Shown: positions 59,011 to 64,000 of the stretch, one piece after another | Numbering within the stretch: the stretch's first letter is position 1 | Layout of the letters: each line of letters starts with the position of its first letter | Origin: Patiria miniata | Taxonomy: Eukaryota > Echinodermata > Asteroidea > Valvatida > Asterinidae | Assembly (NCBI RefSeq): GCF_015706575.1 | Contig: NW_024037056.1 | Span: 682,001 to 746,000, forward strand | DNA length: 64,000 nt | Direction: 5' to 3' | Notes under the pieces: generated by a model | What the model saw: the letters and a program-made list of their open reading frames with translations, nothing else | What the model was told of the DNA's origin: nothing | Database searches by the model: none | Position numbers and translations under genes: made by a program

Positions 59011-61044
59011 GCACTGACCCGGTGACCCTGTATCCCTTATCACCCACCTAATCTAACCACACAGGTCAATGGACTAGACCATTTTATACAATGGGGGAGT
59101 GGAAAGGTAGACCGACACAGGCATACATACACGAACTGTTTGAGTTAAGGATTTGTTTTGGGTCTGCATGTAGGATTTTTTTAAAGGATTCTTCACCATA
59201 AATGCGAGTACATGTATTTCTTTCGGGTGAAGGCGGGGAATTGTTTATCCTTGGTCATGTTGGTAGGTTTGCACACTCTGAGTGCTTTGCTTTAAATTGA
59301 ATAAAAATAAAAATAAGGAGATCCATTTTAGAGTGAGTACAAACAGAAGGAACATTGATAAAATCACCATGTGAGTATACCGGTACATGTCACAATCTAA
59401 CACAACAATGTTGCGACAAGAATTAAAAATTGGGATTTAAATTGGTGAATTAAATCAACGCGATTTAAATCAGACAACCCTAATAATAGGCATGTAAGGG
59501 CTGGGGTGTGATTCAAGTCACTTAACTATTCTAGCAGGCAGAGAATGAAACATATTTGGTACTCAACTGACAGAGAATTGACAAAGGAAACATAGGTGTG
59601 CGATATGTGTGTTCAATGCGTAACAGTTTGACAAAGTTAAGTGAATCATTGTGTTAAGATTATGTGGTCCGCACTGGCGCAGCGCTGGCCGGCCACGCCC
59701 TTCGACTTCTGCCGGCCCACATAGCTACATGTACACCCAGGTACATGTATCACCCCCTTTGTGACACACTGCGACACCGGTTTTGCCACTAAAAATATGA
59801 ACCATGTATGTCGGATCAGAAAACCCCAAATTTTCCAGTGCATGGTGCCAGAAGGTGCTAATGACTCCTTGCATATTAAAATTCTGTATTTTTAAAGCAA
59901 AAATCAAACAAACTACCATGAATTTGGAGAGTTTTATTTCTTCGTATAAACTTTTTCTTCGACATAATTTACAAGTGTTGTGTTTGGTATTGCTGGAAAG
60001 AGCAAGATATTGTCTATAAAATTGACCTAAAGTATAAAGGTTAGGAAATACCAAGAATGATGACGCTTAAGATTGATAATATTCACGATGGCGACGGGCA
60101 ACATCGGCGGCTAATTGTCATAATTGTTACATGTATGCTCATTTTGATTGTCACTGATTGTGTAATTCTAGTTTGTTTGCACTTTGCACACATTTGCATT
60201 ATCGAAATGACGTCTGAAAAATGCCTAACTTCTTTTCTATAGCTAGTATAAGAGGGTTCTAAAGCATAAATAAACTACAAAGTCTAAATATGAACATCAA
60301 AACTTGACAAAGTTCTATGTTCGGGTACATGTTCCAAGTGTGGCCTATATTTACGGAGGTAGTACAGCAAATTGGCCACATTTGTGGGGCTGGCTATCAC
60401 GGATGGTGCCGAAAAAAAGTGCTTTTTGTCAGATTGTTAGCCCCATAAATGCGGCTGAAATACTGGACTAACTCTGCACTACATGCATGACATGTGGCCC
60501 GGGGGTGGAATGGATGGTCCCATTGCTACAAATTGTAGGGAAGCCGAAAATCAATTCAGAACAAAATTATTTTGTCATTTAAAAATCACCTCACTTATCT
60601 GAGCTACAGAAGTGTGATCGCTTGCTTAACCCTCGTACTATTTAAGAGGTCACCAATGGTCAAAATGTTTGTATCTCACCTCCTGGCATACTGTGTACAA
60701 ACCAATGGGAGTCTGACCAATATGAATAACCAGGCTGACAATGCATGTTTCCATAGGAATAGCAAAAACCGTTGAATTCCGTACCTTCAGAGGACTGACA
60801 AATTACGACGGTTTTCCAAAAGCATGGCGTCTGTGCTGTAAGTTCGGCCAGTGATCGGTCTTGATGTGTAACATAAGGAGATTCCTTTTTGTGAGAAACC
60901 GTCTAACAACAACCGACAGGTCTTTCGAGAATAAGGGAGCGCAAAGTAAACTCGCAGCCGCTGCACACGTGTGTCTGTCTAGGTTTCGTTCAATAGAGAG
61001 CGCGCCACATGTAAATAGTAGTCTCCACGTACAACGCGCATCAT
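59011..61044. other. No recognised gene
   Basis: Two kilobases with short frames only. CATGTACATGTA-like motifs are frequent (59690-59750). GATGTGTAACATAAGGAGATT at about 60864 recurs with one change at about 61122, hinting at a repeat border there. Nothing else was recognised. Confidence 0.45.
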
Positions 61045-61400
61045 GACAAACTCGTTTTCGATCAACTACTCAATAAATACAACTATGTATTACATTGAAA
61101 TTTCGCGCACTGAGTTTCCACGATGTGTTACATAAGGAGATTGAATATCATGTGAAAACATGAAACAACAAATATAATATATGATCGCAACAATGTAGTG
61201 TTTTAAACGCGAAAAATCGACGTTGACTACCATTCGGATTGTATTTGTAGCGCTCATAATAGCTCCATTGTTCGACGGTTTCTTATGAAATTAAATCTCG
61301 TAATGTTGAACATTATGACAAATAAGTGTACGAAAATTCAATGTAATACTGCTAATACATCATGTTTTTCTTGAGTTGTTGTCCCCCAAAATGAGTTTGT
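61045..61400. mobile_element. About 350-bp inverted-repeat element (MITE-like)
   Basis: The left arm ACAAACTCGTTTTCGATCAA, then ACTCAATAAATACAAC and TATTACATTGAAATTTCG, pairs with the right arm read in reverse (AACAAACTCATTTTGGGGGA, CAACTCAAGAAAAACATG, TATTACATTGAATTTTCG) over about 60-70 bp with several mismatches. The interior (TTCTTATGAAATTAAATCTC) is shared with 1285-1440. Target-site duplication not resolved. Confidence 0.55.
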
Positions 61401-61659
61401 TGGTGGAGATCGAGACCACTATTTATGTGGTGCGAGACTACGAGGGGTGCAGACCTGTAATTAAAGTGGCCCATCATTGCCTACGCGAGCCAAATCACAA
61501 TTTGTGTACCCTCAAATATACTTTGCTATTAGAGCAATTATTGTGGGCCATGAACTTGAAAGTTTGTAGAACAGAAGAGCAGAAGCCGTGCACGTGACTG
61601 CACGCTTGTATTTCTGGATTTTTTTCTGCTATCAAATTCAAATCCGACTTTAATAATAA

Positions 61660-61960
61660 CAATTAAAGGGAAAAGTCGAAAACTGTTGAAAAAAGGGGGA
61701 AAATGAAGACCAGGACAGGAATCGAACCACGAACCTCGATTCAGAAAAGAAAAAAGCTTTTCTGCTGTGAAATTCGAATCTCAATTAAACAATAGGGCCG
61801 CCTCACAGTTATAATAAGGGGGAACAATCGAAGAGTGTGCAAAAAAAAAGGAAAAAATGAGGACCAGGAGAGAACTCGAACCACGAACCTTAAGATGAGA
61901 ACCCTACGCGTTTTGTCATAGTTTCTAACTTTGCGTGCATGACGTCATCATTATAAAATA
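61660..61960 (-). repeat. tRNA-related SINE-like sequence, two copies
   Basis: On the minus strand GTGGTTCGATTCCTGTCCTG (about 61708-61730) and GTGGTTCGAGTTCTCTCCTG (about 61863-61885) fit the pol III B box GGTTCRANTCC, each followed by GGTC(T/C)TCATTTT. The second is preceded by GCGTAGGGTTCTCATCTTAA, which resembles the anticodon arm of a tRNA. The two copies are about 160 bp apart in direct orientation. No complete cloverleaf is present. Confidence 0.5.
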
Positions 61961-62839
61961 ATTGAAGTCTCCATAAAGTACACACAGGCACATGGAACTG
62001 AGATATTTTCTAACTTCATGCAATAATGAATTATTAATAAGTAAATTGATTCCTTTCAGCCAAGCCCGTTACAAGGTTTGTGGTTGAATCAATACATGAA
62101 AACCTTCGAATAATGGCGCGGTATCGATTATTGGTACAGTATACCTTAAGCCTGAAGTGATGGACAAAGGATTGACTTCGCAACATCCATACCGCGATAA
62201 ACAAGTCACAATAAAAAATTGGCCGTTGCACACTTAGGCCCCTATTACTCTCCTGCGGGCCACAACGCGTTTATTCGCCCATGTGTGTAGCGACTGCGCG
62301 AGACGGTCAAGGAATTCGCGGAAACGCTTAAAAAGAAGCAACATTAATGTCCTTCAACTGACATGTGACACTTTATGCGAAGCAAGCAATGACTCCTCTT
62401 CATCTCTGTGTGGTGTGCCTAAGTGTGCCAAGATTTCTCCCCGATCCAACACCATCATTTCAGAGAATCAGGACTGTTTTCAACATCTAAAGGACCGCAC
62501 TACGATATCTCGGGTAGCGGTCACTTGAACTGGCGGTGAATTGAACTAACTGAGAGATAAGTCCGTTGTTAATTAAACACTGCACACTAATCGCTGTTCT
62601 TTGTTTTCGCCACCCATCTTACGCCCGCTCACAATCAACGAGGTTTTAGTTGATGCTGGTAGTTACGAATGATAATTGTTGTGTTCGTACGTCAATAACA
62701 CCCGATTAAGGAGAGACTGAGATTAGGGATACTTTTCTGGTTGCTTCGTATTGTATTCACGTTCCATGTCATGCCATAACACACTAGAGTACACCCATTC
62801 TGGAATTTGTATCCTTGTGGAGACATTTCTTTGTTCTCG
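61961..62839. other. No secure gene
   Basis: An 81-codon plus frame at 62283-62528 (RNSRKRLKRSNINVLQL, Ser-rich middle) is the only protein-like stretch, but it has no recognised domain, no convincing start context and no splice signals. Confidence 0.4.
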
Positions 62840-63972
62840 TGTAGTAAAGTTTTCGAGTTTGAAATTGAAGTTTCAAAATGCTCTAATTTTAACCAGAATT
62901 AATTTCCTGGGCTGAAATTTGGACTAAATATCCCTTTTCTAAAACTCTTCCATTTGCGACAGATCAACCCACCTTGGAAATTACTAGTTTTTGAGTAAAA
63001 TCCATATATCTATTTCGTGAAATTCTTGTGGAGACGTATTCATCTATAGAAATGTTCTTGCGGAGACGTATACAATCTTTTGTTCCCTATTGTGTGCATG
63101 TCTCCTTAAGGTAGTAAATTCCAGCACACACGTACTAGAATGTACAGACGATTAACAAATGACGTCATACACTGGTTGCACTATAAATAGATCACTGCAG
63201 TCTGCATACACTACATCCTCTCCCCCCTTAATATGGAAGCTGTACACACACACAAATATCATTTTCAACCCTATGAAAATGTCCTCGACTGAAAATTCTG
63301 TCTATAAAAGCAATGTCACACCTTACACAAAAAAATGCTAATCCTACAAACACTTGTTGCAAGAAAACCAAAGTTCAAAACAAAGAAAATCCTTTTTTCC
63401 ATAATTAAATCCAAGTCCCTAGACAAGGTACATTGTAGCAATGGCTTTTTTCTCTTCCTGCCCTTAATTTGAATAAACAGAACTTCCCTTAGGATTTCCT
63501 TCTTGTTTGCTTGCTTGTTTGTTAGTTTTTTGGGTTTTTTTTACACCCATGACATTCCAATACCGTACAATTTCAACTGCAACCTTTTTTGTTTGTTTCA
63601 AAACTACAACTCTAAAAACTTGTTTAAACAACTTGAGTAACAAGATAAACATTAACACAACTGTAACAACTCAAAGTGCAGTACATGCACATTTTAACTC
63701 TCATGCCGGCCTCTGCGAACAACAGTTAGGTTATTCCATAGTCTCAATGAGTCTGTCTGGGGTTTGCTGACCCTTGACGAACGACGTAGGGGTTTGGGTG
63801 AAGCACTGGAATCTGCGGTTACGGTCGGTGTCGCCGATTGTGAAGTCTGCTCACCACTTGTGATGTTTGAGGGTGGCGCGTGTGTACGTTCTGTCTGAGG
63901 AATTTGCGAGCCAACGACTGGAGCTGTCTCAGCGGTAGGGATAAACACCGGAATGGATGCGAGGTCAGACAT
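62840..63972 (-). mobile_element. Probable 3' end of an LTR retrotransposon (fossil), continues off the right edge
   Basis: On the minus strand, a frame at 63972-63694 ends with a Ser/Thr/Pro-rich tail containing RRSSRVSKPQ, a type of ending seen at the C terminus of Ty3/gypsy-like polyproteins. Further on lies a purine tract (63230-63216, AAGGGGGGAGAGGA), followed directly by TGTAGTG. Taking that as the start of the 3' LTR, matching ends TGTAGT...ACTACA would put it at 62840-63215 (376 bp), with a TATTTATAG box inside. The family is tentative, and the second LTR lies outside the window, so age and completeness cannot be judged. Confidence 0.45.
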
Positions 63973-64000
63973 ATCAGTATCTTGGTGAGCTGAGGTGTGC

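Noticed and set aside
62283-62528. 81-codon plus frame
   Set aside because: No recognised domain and no splice or start context; length is within chance expectation.

Overview
The window is eukaryotic, almost certainly from an invertebrate animal. It is AT-rich, has exon-sized coding islands with GT/AG junctions, an RTE-type LINE, TIR elements, a tRNA-derived SINE head and very long minisatellites. The elements suggest a marine invertebrate, but I cannot name a species. Well over half of the 64 kb is tandem repeat. I found no complete protein-coding gene.

Layout. 1-1022: a 61-bp minisatellite running off the left edge. 1.0-3.4 kb: dispersed repeats, a 36-bp perfect palindrome, and two exon relics of the SRP receptor alpha subunit (SRPRA). 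3.69-7.97 kb: copy A of a duplicated host segment, carrying a 324-bp TAA-flanked MITE and a 2.7-kb 5'-truncated RTE-like LINE. 9.0-10.1 kb: two decayed exons of a guanylate cyclase catalytic domain. 10.18-29.89 kb: a 19.7-kb array of a 23-bp unit filling the next intron of that relic. 30.4 kb: the exon for the end of the cyclase domain. 30.94-32.96 kb: copy B of the duplicated segment, without the MITE and LINE, in which a piece of exon has become a 99-bp tandem repeat. 33.0-33.4 kb: a TIR element. 34.6-35.8 kb: a SINE head, a 13-bp array and a 72/53-bp array. 35.9-51.5 kb: a 69-bp satellite with higher-order structure in the middle and a degenerate right flank. 51.9-58.6 kb, minus strand: exons of an unrecognised host gene; three are phase-compatible, and the intron between the first two holds nested inverted-repeat elements and a 30-bp minisatellite. 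58.7-62 kb: dispersed repeats. 62.8-64 kb: probable 3' end of a minus-strand LTR retrotransposon that leaves the window.

How the parts relate. The SRPRA and cyclase pieces are unprocessed: splice sites and introns are still visible. They lack intervening exons and carry stops and frameshifts, so I read them as gene relics. Copies A and B bracket the cyclase relic and its satellite. B keeps the pre-insertion site, so it gives the exact borders of both the MITE and the LINE in A. The minus-strand gene at 51.9-58.6 kb is the best candidate for a living host gene. However, up to three of its four exon candidates need a one-base frame change at a G run, which could be decay or assembly error.
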